Positions 53,347-63,029 of a stretch of 64,000 nt of DNA are shown here, in pieces; the first letter of the stretch is position 1; each line of letters starts with the position of its first letter. Under the pieces are notes generated by a model that was given only the letters and a program-made list of their open reading frames with translations, was not told the origin of the DNA and did not search any database. This stretch comes from Helicobacter sp. (lineage in GTDB: Bacteria > Campylobacterota > Campylobacteria > Campylobacterales > Helicobacteraceae), in assembly GCF_014799995.1 (NCBI RefSeq), contig NZ_JAAVGY010000056.1:20943-84942 (forward strand), given 5' to 3'. A program made the translations under genes and the position numbers.

Positions 53347-55719
53347 TTATTGGCAACCTTCACACTCAATACTGCGGTCCATTGCGTCTGTGTTGCTTTC
53401 GGCTTCCACGCTTTGAGAACGCAAATAATAAGTGGATTTTAAGCCCAATTTCCAAGCCAACATATAAATTTCATTTAAATATTTGCCACTTGCGAGATTC
53501 AAAGCCATAAAAATATTGGTGCTTTGCCCTTGGTCAATCCATTTTTGACGAATCGCAGCGGCTTTAATTAGCAAACGTTGGTCAATTTCGTAAGCAGAAG
53601 TGTAGTAATTCCAATTTTCTAAGCTTAGATTGGGCGCGACGACTGGAATCAATCCGCTTAAATTCTCTTCAAACCATTTGCGTTTGTAAATCGGCTCAAT
53701 CGTTTGTGTCGTGCCTACGAGAATAGAGATAGAGCTTGTAGGAGCAATCGCCATTAAGTAGCCATTGCGAATCCCTTTAGTTTTGACTTCCTCCCTTAAA
53801 GCGTCCCAATCATAGACAAACCCAAAAAGTCCCCCGCGGTCAATGAGTTTTTTAGCTTCATTGTTGGCTTTATCTATCGGAAAGATTCCTTTAGACCATT
53901 CCGAGCCGATAAACTCACTATACACTCCCTTTTCTTGTGCAAGCTCACAACTTGCCTTAATTGCATTGTAACTGATAATTTCCATTATTTCGTCAATTTT
54001 TGCTAAATGTTGGTCGCTTCCCCACTCAATGTGTTTTTCTGCTAGCATTTGTGCTTCGCCCATTACTCCTAATCCAATGGCGCGATTATTGAGATTCGTA
54101 ACTTTTACCTTGCGATTGGGGCAGAAGTTTAAGTCAATGACATTATCTAGCATTCTAACTGCGATGGGCACAACGCGTTCAATATCTTCTTTGGTGTGTA
54201 TTTTGGAGAGATTAATAGAAGCAAGATTGCAGACTGCGGTTTTGCCATCGTGAGATTCCCTTTGAGCAATAAAGACTTTTTTGCCTTTAATGCTATCAGT
54301 AGAAGTAATCTTATTAGAAAGTTTTTTAATACCACAATCGGTAATGATTTCTTGGTATTCAGGATAGTCTTCAATCGTTCCGTCTTCGTATTCTACGCGC
54401 ACAAAGCATTCATTAGGCTCGGTATTTTGGAAAATCTCCGTGCAGAGATTGGAGCTGCGAATGATTCCTGTGTGTGGGTTTGGATTGGCACGATTGGCGT
54501 TATCTTTGAAGCATAAAAAGGGAGAACCCACTTCAAAATAATTCGTTAGAATCCTTTTCCATAAATCTTTTGCCTTAAGCGTTGTTTTTGGGATATTGGG
54601 GTCTTGTTCGTATTGTATATAACGCGCTTCAAATGCGTCTCCATAAAGATTCGTCAAGTCAGAGCAAGTCAGCGAATCAAAGAGATTCCATAAGCCATCT
54701 TCGCTCACTCTTTTCATAAATAAATCTGGAATCCAAAGTGCAGGAAATAAATCGTGCGTTCTTCTTCGCTCTTCCCCGCTATTTTTCTTAATATCTACGA
54801 AATCAAAAATATCACTATGCCAAGGCTCTAAATAGACTGAAATTGCGCCTTTGCGTGTGCCTAGTTGATCTACTGCAATGGCAATGTCATTGGTAATTTT
54901 CAAAAACGGAATCACCCCGCCTGCTGCGTTTTTGTGTCCGTCAATGAAGCTTCCAAGTCCGCGTATCTTGGAGAAATCCCAACCGATTCCACCACCATAT
55001 TTACTCAAAAGTGCCATTTCTTTATAGGAATCAAAAATTCCTTCAATGCTATCGGGTGTGCTTCCGATATAACAAGAGCTTAGTTGATGACGTGGGGTTC
55101 TTGCATTGGAGAGTGTGGGAGTTGCCGCCATTACTTCAAATTTGGAAAGCAAGTCGTAGAATTGTTCAGCCCAGAAATTCGGGTCTTGCTCGTTTTGAGC
55201 TAGAAACATTGCAATGCCCATAAACATATGTTGCGGCAACTCAATAGGGTTGCCCTGTTTGTTTTTGAGCAAATAGCGGTCATAAAGTGTCTTGATTCCT
55301 AAGTAGGTAAATTGCAAGTCGCGTGTCTTGTCAATTTTTTTGTCTAATCGTTCTAAATCGAATTTTTCTTTCATTCCGCTAATGATACGATTCTCACTCT
55401 CGCCTAATTCCAAGTATTCCCGCAAAGTTTTATAACCATTGAAGCCATTGACGCGATGATAGAGGTCATAGAGAAAAAGTCTTGCAGCGACAAAACTCCA
55501 ATTAGGGCAGTCAATATCAATCTTATCCACAGCGGTTTTGATTAGAGTTTGTTGGATTTCTTGTGTGGTAATTTTATCCCGAAATTGTAGTTTCGCATCA
55601 ACTTCTAATTCACTCTGTGAAACCCCCTCTAATCCTATTACAGAATCACGCGTGTATTTTTGGATTTTGGTTACATCAAGTGGTTCAATTCGTCCATTTC
55701 TTTTGATAACGGTTAGCAT
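53347..55719 (-). CDS. nrdA: Class Ia ribonucleotide reductase, alpha subunit
   Basis: 790 residues. An N-terminal ATP-cone (VIKRNGRIEPLDVTKIQKYT) precedes the barrel with LSSCYIGSTPDSIEGIFDSY, YGGGIGWDFSKIRGLGSFID, SNLCTEIFQN (the active-site Cys region), CNLASINLSKI and LMAIAPTSSISILVGTTQTI. The C-terminal ECEGCQ supplies the CxxC that accepts electrons from thioredoxin. It makes deoxynucleotides. nrdB is not in this window, as expected for Helicobacter, where the two genes are separate. Confidence 0.97.
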   Translation of the reverse strand: MLTVIKRNGRIEPLDVTKIQKYTRDSVIGLEGVSQSELEVDAKLQFRDKITTQEIQQTLIKTAVDKIDIDCPNWSFVAARLFLYDLYHRVNGFNGYKTLREYLELGESENRIISGMKEKFDLERLDKKIDKTRDLQFTYLGIKTLYDRYLLKNKQGNPIELPQHMFMGIAMFLAQNEQDPNFWAEQFYDLLSKFEVMAATPTLSNARTPRHQLSSCYIGSTPDSIEGIFDSYKEMALLSKYGGGIGWDFSKIRGLGSFIDGHKNAAGGVIPFLKITNDIAIAVDQLGTRKGAISVYLEPWHSDIFDFVDIKKNSGEERRRTHDLFPALWIPDLFMKRVSEDGLWNLFDSLTCSDLTNLYGDAFEARYIQYEQDPNIPKTTLKAKDLWKRILTNYFEVGSPFLCFKDNANRANPNPHTGIIRSSNLCTEIFQNTEPNECFVRVEYEDGTIEDYPEYQEIITDCGIKKLSNKITSTDSIKGKKVFIAQRESHDGKTAVCNLASINLSKIHTKEDIERVVPIAVRMLDNVIDLNFCPNRKVKVTNLNNRAIGLGVMGEAQMLAEKHIEWGSDQHLAKIDEIMEIISYNAIKASCELAQEKGVYSEFIGSEWSKGIFPIDKANNEAKKLIDRGGLFGFVYDWDALREEVKTKGIRNGYLMAIAPTSSISILVGTTQTIEPIYKRKWFEENLSGLIPVVAPNLSLENWNYYTSAYEIDQRLLIKAAAIRQKWIDQGQSTNIFMALNLASGKYLNEIYMLAWKLGLKSTYYLRSQSVEAESNTDAMDRSIECEGCQ

Positions 55720-55729
55720 AAATTCTCCC

Positions 55730-57529
55730 TTATTTGCTTTTTCTTTTTCTCTGTGTTGGGTCTAACACCTTTTTGCGGATTCTAATGTTTTTGGGGGTAA
55801 CTTCTAGAATCTCATCTTCTTCAATCCATTCTAATGCGCGTTCTAGGTTTAAATCTCTTGGCGGCACGAGTTTAATCGCCTCATCACTCCCGCTTGCACG
55901 CATATTGGTTAGATGTTTGGCTTTAACAGGATTGACATCTAAGTCATTTTCACGACTATGTTCGCCAATCACCATACCAACATAAACTTTAGTTTGCGGA
56001 GGGATAAAGAGCACGCCACGTTCTTGAATATTTCCTAGAGAAAAGGGTGTTGCTTCACCATTTTCCATTGAGATGAGTGCGCCATTTCCCCTTGTTTCGA
56101 CACTCCCGCTAAAGGGGCGAAATTCTAAAAAGCTATTATTCATCACTCCCTCTCCTTTGGTATCGGTTAAAAATTCGCTACGATAGCCAATCAATCCACG
56201 CGCTGGAATCTCAAACTCTAAACGCGTATAACCTTCTCCCATTGGATTCATTGCCTTAAGTTCCGCCTTTCTGCGTCCTAGTTTTTCAATCACACTTCCT
56301 GCGTAATCTTGAGGTGTGTCAATGACTAAAGATTCAAAGGGTTCGCATTTTGTCCCCTCAATTTCTTTAACAATGACTTCAGGACGTGAAATGCTGAACT
56401 CATAATCCTCACGACGTAGGTTTTCTGCTAAAATCGTGATTTGTAATTCTCCGCGCCCACTGACTTTGAATTTTCCCTCACCCAATTCTTCAATTTTCAT
56501 TGCGATATTGGTTTGCATTTCTTTTTCCAAACGTTCTTTGAGTTTGTTGGCAGTTACATGTTTGCCCTCTGTTCCTGCAAAAGGGGAATCATTGACGGCG
56601 AAATTCACGCTCATTGTGGGTTCTTCTAGGTGCATAGGGTCAAGCGGAATCGGATTATCCGGACAAACGATAGAATCTCCTACATTAATGGAATGAAATC
56701 CAGCAAGTGCGACAATGTCTCCCGCTTGTGCTTCCTCAATCTCGGTTCTAGCCAATCCATAAAAGCCGATGAGTTTAGTGATTTTTCCCGTGATTTTCTC
56801 GCCATTCCCTTTTGCAAGCATTACATTTTGCCCTTTTTTGACCTTGCCATTAAAGATTCTAGCGATTCCAATTTTGCCTACATAATTATCATAATCAAGG
56901 GTGAAGATTTGGATTTGAAGCGGATTTGTGCTTTCTCCACTTGGGAGGGGCACATATTCTAAAATCGCGTCAAAAAGTGGTTCTAAATTCTTTTTCTCGT
57001 CTTCTAGTTCTTTTATCGCATAACCATCACGTGCCGCTGCATAAACGATAGGAAAGTCTAGTTGCTCCTCATTTGCTCCCATTGCTGAAAATAAGTCAAA
57101 GACTTCATCAATAACGCGGTCGGGTTGTGCTGCTGGCTTATCAATTTTATTGACTACGACAATGGGGCGGATTCCAAATGCCAATGCCTTTTTGACGACA
57201 AATTTTGTCTGTGGCATTACACCCTCTTGCGCATCTACAAGCAATAACACCCCATCTACCATTTTTAAGACACGCTCTACTTCCCCCCCAAAGTCTGCGT
57301 GTCCGGGAGTGTCAATAATATTAATTTTTGTTCCTTTATAATTAATCGCGGTATTTTTAGATAGAATCGTGATTCCACGTTCTTTTTCAATCTCATTGCT
57401 ATCCATTACGCGTTCGTCTATTTGTTCGTGATTTGCAAAAGTTCCCGATTGTCTAAGCAATCCATCGACAAGAGTAGTTTTTCCGTGGTCAACGTGCGCA
57501 ATCACGGCGATATTTCTAATTTCTTGCAT
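55730..57529 (-). CDS. typA: Ribosome-associated GTPase TypA/BipA
   Basis: 599 residues from the ATG at 57529 (AAGGAC upstream; start MQEIRNIAVIAHVDHGKTTL as in other TypA). A longer frame reaches 57592 but adds an unrelated tail. GTPase motifs: AHVDHGKT, RGITILSKNT, IIDTPGHADFGGEV and VVNKIDKPAAQP. The C-terminal domains read PEVIVKEIEGTKCEPFESLV and RGLIGYRSEFLTDTKGEGVM. It binds ribosomes under stress and aids assembly. Confidence 0.96.
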   Translation of the reverse strand: MQEIRNIAVIAHVDHGKTTLVDGLLRQSGTFANHEQIDERVMDSNEIEKERGITILSKNTAINYKGTKINIIDTPGHADFGGEVERVLKMVDGVLLLVDAQEGVMPQTKFVVKKALAFGIRPIVVVNKIDKPAAQPDRVIDEVFDLFSAMGANEEQLDFPIVYAAARDGYAIKELEDEKKNLEPLFDAILEYVPLPSGESTNPLQIQIFTLDYDNYVGKIGIARIFNGKVKKGQNVMLAKGNGEKITGKITKLIGFYGLARTEIEEAQAGDIVALAGFHSINVGDSIVCPDNPIPLDPMHLEEPTMSVNFAVNDSPFAGTEGKHVTANKLKERLEKEMQTNIAMKIEELGEGKFKVSGRGELQITILAENLRREDYEFSISRPEVIVKEIEGTKCEPFESLVIDTPQDYAGSVIEKLGRRKAELKAMNPMGEGYTRLEFEIPARGLIGYRSEFLTDTKGEGVMNNSFLEFRPFSGSVETRGNGALISMENGEATPFSLGNIQERGVLFIPPQTKVYVGMVIGEHSRENDLDVNPVKAKHLTNMRASGSDEAIKLVPPRDLNLERALEWIEEDEILEVTPKNIRIRKKVLDPTQRKRKSK

Positions 57530-57602
57530 TGTTGTCCTTGAAATAAAAATTAGATTGTGGATTCTATCTAAAAGAATCTTAAGAGTTAGCAAAAATCTTT
57601 GT

Positions 57603-57616
57603 GGAATAGTGTTTGC
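57603..57616 (+). promoter_or_regulatory. Sigma-54 promoter of fliK-flgD-flgE
   Basis: GTGGAATAGTGTTTGCTTA contains the invariant GG (57603-57604) and GC (57615-57616) exactly ten bases apart, with the TTGCTT end usual in Helicobacter RpoN promoters. Transcription would begin about 12 bases downstream, some 30 bases before fliK. Hook-stage genes of this group are RpoN/FlgR controlled, so position and genes agree. Confidence 0.75.
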
Positions 57617-57661
57617 TTATCTCCTCGTAAAAGTTCTTAAATTTCAAAGAAAGGCGTAACA

Positions 57662-59734
57662 ATGCTCTCTTTATTGGAAGTTGAAAAAGTCAATCAAAAA
57701 AATGTCATCAAAACCCAAAATACTCAAGGTGCGAGCGAGGGTGAAAGCGGAGGATTCGCTGAAATCTTTAATTTTCTAAACTTGGATAAAAGCACCAAAA
57801 AATCCGATGGAAATTCTAAAAAGATTGCCTCAAATGCGCAGGAATCTTCCCAGAATCAAAGTTTCAATAAACTTTCAAAAAATGAGAATCCAAGCAGTAT
57901 TTTAAAAAGTTTAGATGAAAAATACAATCTTTCTAAAAATTTCTTAGAGTCTCAAAAAACAGAATCACAAACCAAGAATGCAAAAGCCAATATTCCTAAT
58001 AACACTCGCACTTCTCTTCCGACTAGCACGACATTAAAAAGCGCAAGAGATTTATTGGAGTTTTCAAAGTCTCAAAAACAAGAAGCAAAGACTTTAAGGG
58101 ATTTAAATGCGGTGGCAAATGATTTGAAGCTCAATATCCAAAAAATCAGTTTGCAAAAGGGCGAAGAGAATCAAAATAAAAATATCAAAAATCTTTTTGC
58201 CAAACAAGAAATCTCGCCTGCTAAAGAATTTCTTAATTCTAGTGAGAGTATTAGAATCAGTAAAGAAGCAAATTCACAAATAGTGCAAAAACCCAAACAA
58301 GAATCCCCTAATATTTTGAGCAATCTTTTGCAAGATAAGGAATTGATAGATAAAAAATCGCATCAAACTTCCAAAGTTACCCAAGTCAAAACGGACTTAA
58401 AGGATTCTAAAATCCAAACTCAAAGTAAAGAATCTCTTGATAAAGAGGCAATAAAAAATCCTAAAAAAGAGGAAAAAATCCTTAAAAGTTCTAAAGATTT
58501 TGACAATAAAGTATCCCAAAAGGAAAAGGTAGAATCCAAAACAGAGATTAAAACAAACCAAACAGAAACTTTGGAGACAAAGGATAAATTCCAAAAAACA
58601 GAATCAAAACAAGATTCTAAAGAAAAGATAGAAAAAGCTCCAAACAAAGAGCAAATTAAACCGACAGAATCTACACAAGCAAAAGCGCAAGAGAAGATGG
58701 GAGACAAAACAATCAAAGAATCTCAAGAGGTTTTAAGGCAAGAATCCCTCAAACAAAACTCTATGCAGAGAGAGGAAATAAAACAAGAAAATATTGTGCA
58801 AGAAAAGGTTGTCAAAGAAGCGATAAATAAAGAATCTCAAAGTCCAAAAACAACTAATCAGACGAAATTGGCGCAAGACTTTGTCCAAAATCCTTTTGCC
58901 CCAAAAGACAAAAAGGAAGTGAAAGATTCTTTTATCAAAGAGGAGAGGGAAGACAAAAGGAATATCAAGAATCCAAAGGCTAGCACGGCACAAAATGCTA
59001 ACAACTTGGGCACTTTATTAAAAGAAGAAAATATAAGACAGGAGATGAAGCAGCAAGATATTTTCTTGGATAATTTGTTGAAAACCACAGAAAAATCTAC
59101 CCAAACTCCCAAAGAGACATTGCGAGAGGTTGTTAAAGAAGTAAATAAAGGAAATCAAGAGAAGTCAAAAATCAATCAAGAGATTTTTCAAGCCACTTCA
59201 CAGGCACAAGTAGAGAATCGCTTCAGTGTGCAGAATACATTTTTGCATTTTAGCGATAAGTTAAGGGAGGCTTTGCAAAACTATCGTCCGCCAATCACAA
59301 AGCTTTCTTTGGAATTAAATCCAGAGAATCTAGGAAGCGTGGAGCTAACGATTACTAAGCGCGGAGAGAATATTTCTGTGCAAATTAGCTCCAACCCCAA
59401 TGCCTTACAACTCTTTATGCAAAATGCGCAAGAGTTTAAAAATAGCTTAAGCAATCTAGGACTTAATGATGTGAATTTGGAGTTTAAAGATAGCGGGGGG
59501 AATAGTCTAGGAAATGGAGATTTTAGCGGTTCTAATGGTGGAGAGAATGGAGGATTCCAAGAACAAAACAAAAGAGGAAATGCTCCAAAAGAACAAGAAT
59601 TTGAGCAAAATTTTGATGAAAATTCAAAAAACACTCAAAAATGGAACGAAAATAGCTTACACATTTACAAAGAAGTGAATAACCCTTATGCCAAAGTGGC
59701 ACTTGTGGAGATTAACTTTTCATATTATGCTTAA
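57662..59734 (+). CDS. fliK: Flagellar hook-length control protein FliK
   Basis: 690 residues. The first 520 are low-complexity, rich in Lys, Glu, Ser, Gln and Asn, as the molecular-ruler part of FliK is. The C-terminal Flg_hook domain lies at about 540-625 (ITKLSLELNPENLGSVELTI, ISVQISSNPNALQLFMQNAQ, SLSNLGLNDVNLEFKDSGGN). FliK switches the export gate from hook to filament proteins. The ruler is longer than in H. pylori as I recall it. It is the first gene after the sigma-54 promoter. Confidence 0.93.
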   Translation: MLSLLEVEKVNQKNVIKTQNTQGASEGESGGFAEIFNFLNLDKSTKKSDGNSKKIASNAQESSQNQSFNKLSKNENPSSILKSLDEKYNLSKNFLESQKTESQTKNAKANIPNNTRTSLPTSTTLKSARDLLEFSKSQKQEAKTLRDLNAVANDLKLNIQKISLQKGEENQNKNIKNLFAKQEISPAKEFLNSSESIRISKEANSQIVQKPKQESPNILSNLLQDKELIDKKSHQTSKVTQVKTDLKDSKIQTQSKESLDKEAIKNPKKEEKILKSSKDFDNKVSQKEKVESKTEIKTNQTETLETKDKFQKTESKQDSKEKIEKAPNKEQIKPTESTQAKAQEKMGDKTIKESQEVLRQESLKQNSMQREEIKQENIVQEKVVKEAINKESQSPKTTNQTKLAQDFVQNPFAPKDKKEVKDSFIKEEREDKRNIKNPKASTAQNANNLGTLLKEENIRQEMKQQDIFLDNLLKTTEKSTQTPKETLREVVKEVNKGNQEKSKINQEIFQATSQAQVENRFSVQNTFLHFSDKLREALQNYRPPITKLSLELNPENLGSVELTITKRGENISVQISSNPNALQLFMQNAQEFKNSLSNLGLNDVNLEFKDSGGNSLGNGDFSGSNGGENGGFQEQNKRGNAPKEQEFEQNFDENSKNTQKWNENSLHIYKEVNNPYAKVALVEINFSYYA

Positions 59735-59744
59735 GGAGTAAATT

Positions 59745-60644
59745 ATGTCATCAACAACAGCCACAGGTTTGCAAGGAAGCTACCAACAACCAACTTCCAC
59801 AAGCGCAAAAGAATGGAGCAATCCCCTAGATGATAAGGAGATTCCAAAAAATGAGAGCGAAACAGGCGGGAACTCTCTCTCTAATGAAGCGTTTATGCGA
59901 TTGTTTTTGGAGCAACTCAAAAACCAAGACCCAACAGCTCCAATGGAAACACAAGAGATTCTAACCCAAACTGCGCAATTAACACAAGTAGAAGCGCAAG
60001 AAAAAATGAAAACGGCAATGGAAAAAATGACAAGCGCAATGGAATCTATGCAAGAAACCAATAATAAGACGATTGAATCTCAACAAAAAATGATAGAGTC
60101 TCAAGAAAAAATGCTAGAATCCTTAGGCTTGCTTTCTAATAGCATTATGGATAGCAATATTCTAAGTGGCTATAACTCTGTGAGCGTGATTGGCAAAATG
60201 GCAGAGACAGGCTTAGATACGATTACCATTGAGAAAAATGACAAAGTTGAATTTGGGCTTTACTTTGATGAACCTATTGACGCAAGCAAAGGGAATCCAA
60301 AAATCACGATTGTTTCTAATAAAGTGGTTACAGATGACAATGGAAAAGAAGATGTGGAAAAAACAATCGTTAAAGAAATTGACCTTAGTGCTTATGATGG
60401 AAAAAGCGGTTGGATTACCTTTGAATGGGATACAAAAGATAATGGCGGAACTTATGTCAAAGCTGGGGATTATACTATCACAGCAGAATATAACTTGGAT
60501 TCTACAACCAATAAATATTTAGAGACTTCATTGGGGCGCGGAGTAGTTCAAAGCGTCATCTTTGATAATGGTGTGCCTTATGTGAAACTTGGTGAAATGG
60601 TTGTTCCAATTACTTATGTTTATTCATTTGAGCCAAAAAGTTAA
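59745..60644 (+). CDS. flgD: Hook assembly scaffold protein FlgD
   Basis: 299 residues. The conserved N-terminus has SNEAFMRLFLEQLKNQDPTA and PMETQEILTQTAQLTQVEAQ, followed by a Met/Glu/Gln-rich coiled stretch, then the FlgD Ig-like/FN3 part (ITFEWDTKDNGGTYVKAGDY, TITAEYNLDS). FlgD caps the growing hook. It sits between fliK and flgE with short spacing. Confidence 0.95.
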   Translation: MSSTTATGLQGSYQQPTSTSAKEWSNPLDDKEIPKNESETGGNSLSNEAFMRLFLEQLKNQDPTAPMETQEILTQTAQLTQVEAQEKMKTAMEKMTSAMESMQETNNKTIESQQKMIESQEKMLESLGLLSNSIMDSNILSGYNSVSVIGKMAETGLDTITIEKNDKVEFGLYFDEPIDASKGNPKITIVSNKVVTDDNGKEDVEKTIVKEIDLSAYDGKSGWITFEWDTKDNGGTYVKAGDYTITAEYNLDSTTNKYLETSLGRGVVQSVIFDNGVPYVKLGEMVVPITYVYSFEPKS

Positions 60645-60671
60645 TAAAACAAGCTGCATAGATAAGGATTG

Positions 60672-62981
60672 ATGATGACAGGTGCATTTTATAATGGAAT
60701 CAGCGGTGTTAGAACGCATCAATTTGGGATTGATTCCACTTCTAATAATATTTCAAACATTAATACCATAGGTTATCGCGCAAACTTACCGGAATTTAAA
60801 AGTCTTTTTGCGGTAAGTATGGATTTTGTCAATTCTAGCTCTCCTATTTCTAATGATTATAACTATGGTTCTACAATAGGTTCTAACGCAATTAATGCCA
60901 ATGACGGGACTTATGTAAGCGCAGACGGAGATTATAATGTCGCATATAGCGGTAAGGGTTGGTTTGTCGTTGGCTTAAACAAAAATGGTGCTTTTGATAT
61001 TAATGCACCTGTTTATGACGGAACACAGAGAAATTATTTTACACGTGATGGCTCATTTGGTTTGGACGGCGAAGGGTATTTGGTTAATTCTAGCGGCTAT
61101 TATATGTATGGAATCAATCTAGGAAAAATTGCAGCCGATGGAACATTGACAGGCACAAACAATCTACAAGCAGACTATGCAGGGCTTTCTGGCTCTAATT
61201 TGCAGCCTTTACAGATTCCTAGAAATTTGCAGTATAAACCTACTCTAACCACAGAAGTAGGGTTGTCTATCAATCTTAACCGCACACAAAACCCAAAGGG
61301 AATCGGAAATTTACAAGATGCCAATGGAAATTTTAGTATGGATAAATTTCTCACTCAAGACATTAATTCTATGATGAATGCAAGCGGTGATTCACTAGAC
61401 CCTAAAAACTATAAAGACATTAGCATAAGCCTTGAGAGAGGGGGAGTTACCATACAATATACTTTCACTTATGGGGCAGAAGAAAATGGCTTTAAAACAA
61501 TGGGTGAGCTAATGAATCTTATCAAAGAGCAAACCGGTTTGAATTTGGGGTTGAAGCTAGATAGTGAGGGAAATCCTAGTGATTGTTCCTTGTATCTTAG
61601 CAATGCAGGTATGCAAGATGTCAAAGTAAGCGTTAATGGTAAGCTTGCGGATAAATTGGGATTAAAAGCTACAAGCATTAATTTAGAATCTGCCTTTGGC
61701 GGTGTTGTGAAAGACTTTGTGAGTGGCGCAGAATACCAAAATCAAGAATATGTCAAATATCAGGGTATGATTTTTCAAAAAAATGGCGAGGGTGTCGCTA
61801 ATGGCAATCCTATTGATAATCCTAATGGTTGGACACTTGTAGATAGTAGCGGAGTCTCTCCTTATCAAGAAGTGCAAGCAAAGGGATACGAAAAAGATGC
61901 GTTTGTCGTCAGTGGAGGCAGGATTTATAGAAAATTAACAGATGCGGGAGAGGTTACAGAAATCATTGACCCACAAACAGGCGCGACTACGATTGCTTTG
62001 CCACAAAATGACGCAACGAATTGGGAAGAAGTAGGAAATGCCACATTAGGAGAAGTTCAAGAGTATGCACAAGGAACATTCTATGCAGAAAATTCTGTCG
62101 TGAGCTATAATGGAATCCTTTATCGTAAAGTCAATAGTGCAGGTAATACGAATCCTTTAGAGGATAATATGGGTTGGAAAATGCTAAGTGTTTCAAGCAT
62201 TAGCAGCACACAGCTTCAAGTGCCTACCTATGAGACAAATACTGAAATTTATAGCGATTCAGGCGAAAAATTTCTTTTAAGAACCCAATATATCTTGCTC
62301 AATCAAGCCGATAGGAGTGTAACTCCAGAAGTGCTAGAACGTTGGGAAGTGCGCAGCAGTATTTATAATGGAATCGGGGAAGTGATGATTAGTGAGAATC
62401 CAGTCATCAATGAAATCACTTTTAATGATGATGGCACAGCGAATGCTCCAATATTCCAAGTGCCTTTCAATGGTGGAAGTGTGAGTGTGAATTTAACCCA
62501 ATCTGCGGACGGCAAAACCTCAAGCAATTTTGCTTATGCGGATTCTGATACAAAATCCACTACACAAGATGGCACAGCAGCAGGAATAATGAAAGATGTT
62601 GTGATTAATGACGATGGCATTATTCTTGTGAATTTTACTAATGGCAAGCTAGAGCCAATCGGACGCTTTGGAATTGCTGCTTTTGTGAATGACCAAGGGC
62701 TTAGCAAAGTGGGCGGGAATTTGTTTCAGATTAACGCACGCACAATCAATGGAGAAACTGCGGTTGTCAGCGGTCCGCCTTTACTTGCTTGGGAAGAGGG
62801 CGGCACAGCAAGCTTGAAGTTTGGTAAAGTCTTAGATCATATGCTAGAAATGAGCAATGCAGATACAGGGACTTCATTAACAGACTTGATTGTCTATCAA
62901 AGAGGCTATCAAATGAGTGCGAAATCTATCACGACTGCCGACCAATTAATGCAAGAAGCAATTCAGCTCAAACGCAACTAA
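60672..62981 (+). CDS. flgE: Flagellar hook protein FlgE with chitin-binding-like inserts
   Basis: 769 residues; ATG at 60672 or 60675 after AAGG. The N-terminal rod-type domain is AFYNGISGVRTHQFGIDSTS then NNISNINTIGYRANLPEFKS; the C-terminus is TGTSLTDLIVYQRGYQMSAK and SITTADQLMQEAIQLKRN. Residues about 345-505 hold three short modules with the pattern Y..G..V.Y.G..Y.......NP....W: NQEYVKYQGMIFQKN...NGW; EKDAFVVSGGRIYRKL...NWEEV; AENSVVSYNGILYRKV...GWKML. They resemble CBM5/12 chitin-binding type 3 domains. FlgE polymerises into the hook; the modules would lie on its outer surface. It is longer than the FlgE usually found beside fliK-flgD. Confidence 0.93.
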   Translation: MMTGAFYNGISGVRTHQFGIDSTSNNISNINTIGYRANLPEFKSLFAVSMDFVNSSSPISNDYNYGSTIGSNAINANDGTYVSADGDYNVAYSGKGWFVVGLNKNGAFDINAPVYDGTQRNYFTRDGSFGLDGEGYLVNSSGYYMYGINLGKIAADGTLTGTNNLQADYAGLSGSNLQPLQIPRNLQYKPTLTTEVGLSINLNRTQNPKGIGNLQDANGNFSMDKFLTQDINSMMNASGDSLDPKNYKDISISLERGGVTIQYTFTYGAEENGFKTMGELMNLIKEQTGLNLGLKLDSEGNPSDCSLYLSNAGMQDVKVSVNGKLADKLGLKATSINLESAFGGVVKDFVSGAEYQNQEYVKYQGMIFQKNGEGVANGNPIDNPNGWTLVDSSGVSPYQEVQAKGYEKDAFVVSGGRIYRKLTDAGEVTEIIDPQTGATTIALPQNDATNWEEVGNATLGEVQEYAQGTFYAENSVVSYNGILYRKVNSAGNTNPLEDNMGWKMLSVSSISSTQLQVPTYETNTEIYSDSGEKFLLRTQYILLNQADRSVTPEVLERWEVRSSIYNGIGEVMISENPVINEITFNDDGTANAPIFQVPFNGGSVSVNLTQSADGKTSSNFAYADSDTKSTTQDGTAAGIMKDVVINDDGIILVNFTNGKLEPIGRFGIAAFVNDQGLSKVGGNLFQINARTINGETAVVSGPPLLAWEEGGTASLKFGKVLDHMLEMSNADTGTSLTDLIVYQRGYQMSAKSITTADQLMQEAIQLKRN

Positions 62982-63000
62982 ATTTTTACTTGTTGCGTTT
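62970..63000. terminator. Hairpin at the end of flgE
   Basis: A perfect 9-base stem, AAACGCAAC / GTTGCGTTT, with a 13-base loop containing the flgE stop. A second, exclusive stem TTGCGT / ACGCAA (62993-62998 and 63006-63011) shares its right arm. No long T run follows on the plus strand. It could end flgE transcripts or serve both converging genes. Confidence 0.45.
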
Positions 63001-63029
63001 TGATGACGCAAAAGAATCCCTACCAATTT

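Noticed and set aside
58300..59200. Repeated Lys/Glu/Ser/Gln words in fliK as tandem repeats
   Set aside because: The stretch is low-complexity without a fixed period, as usual for the FliK ruler.
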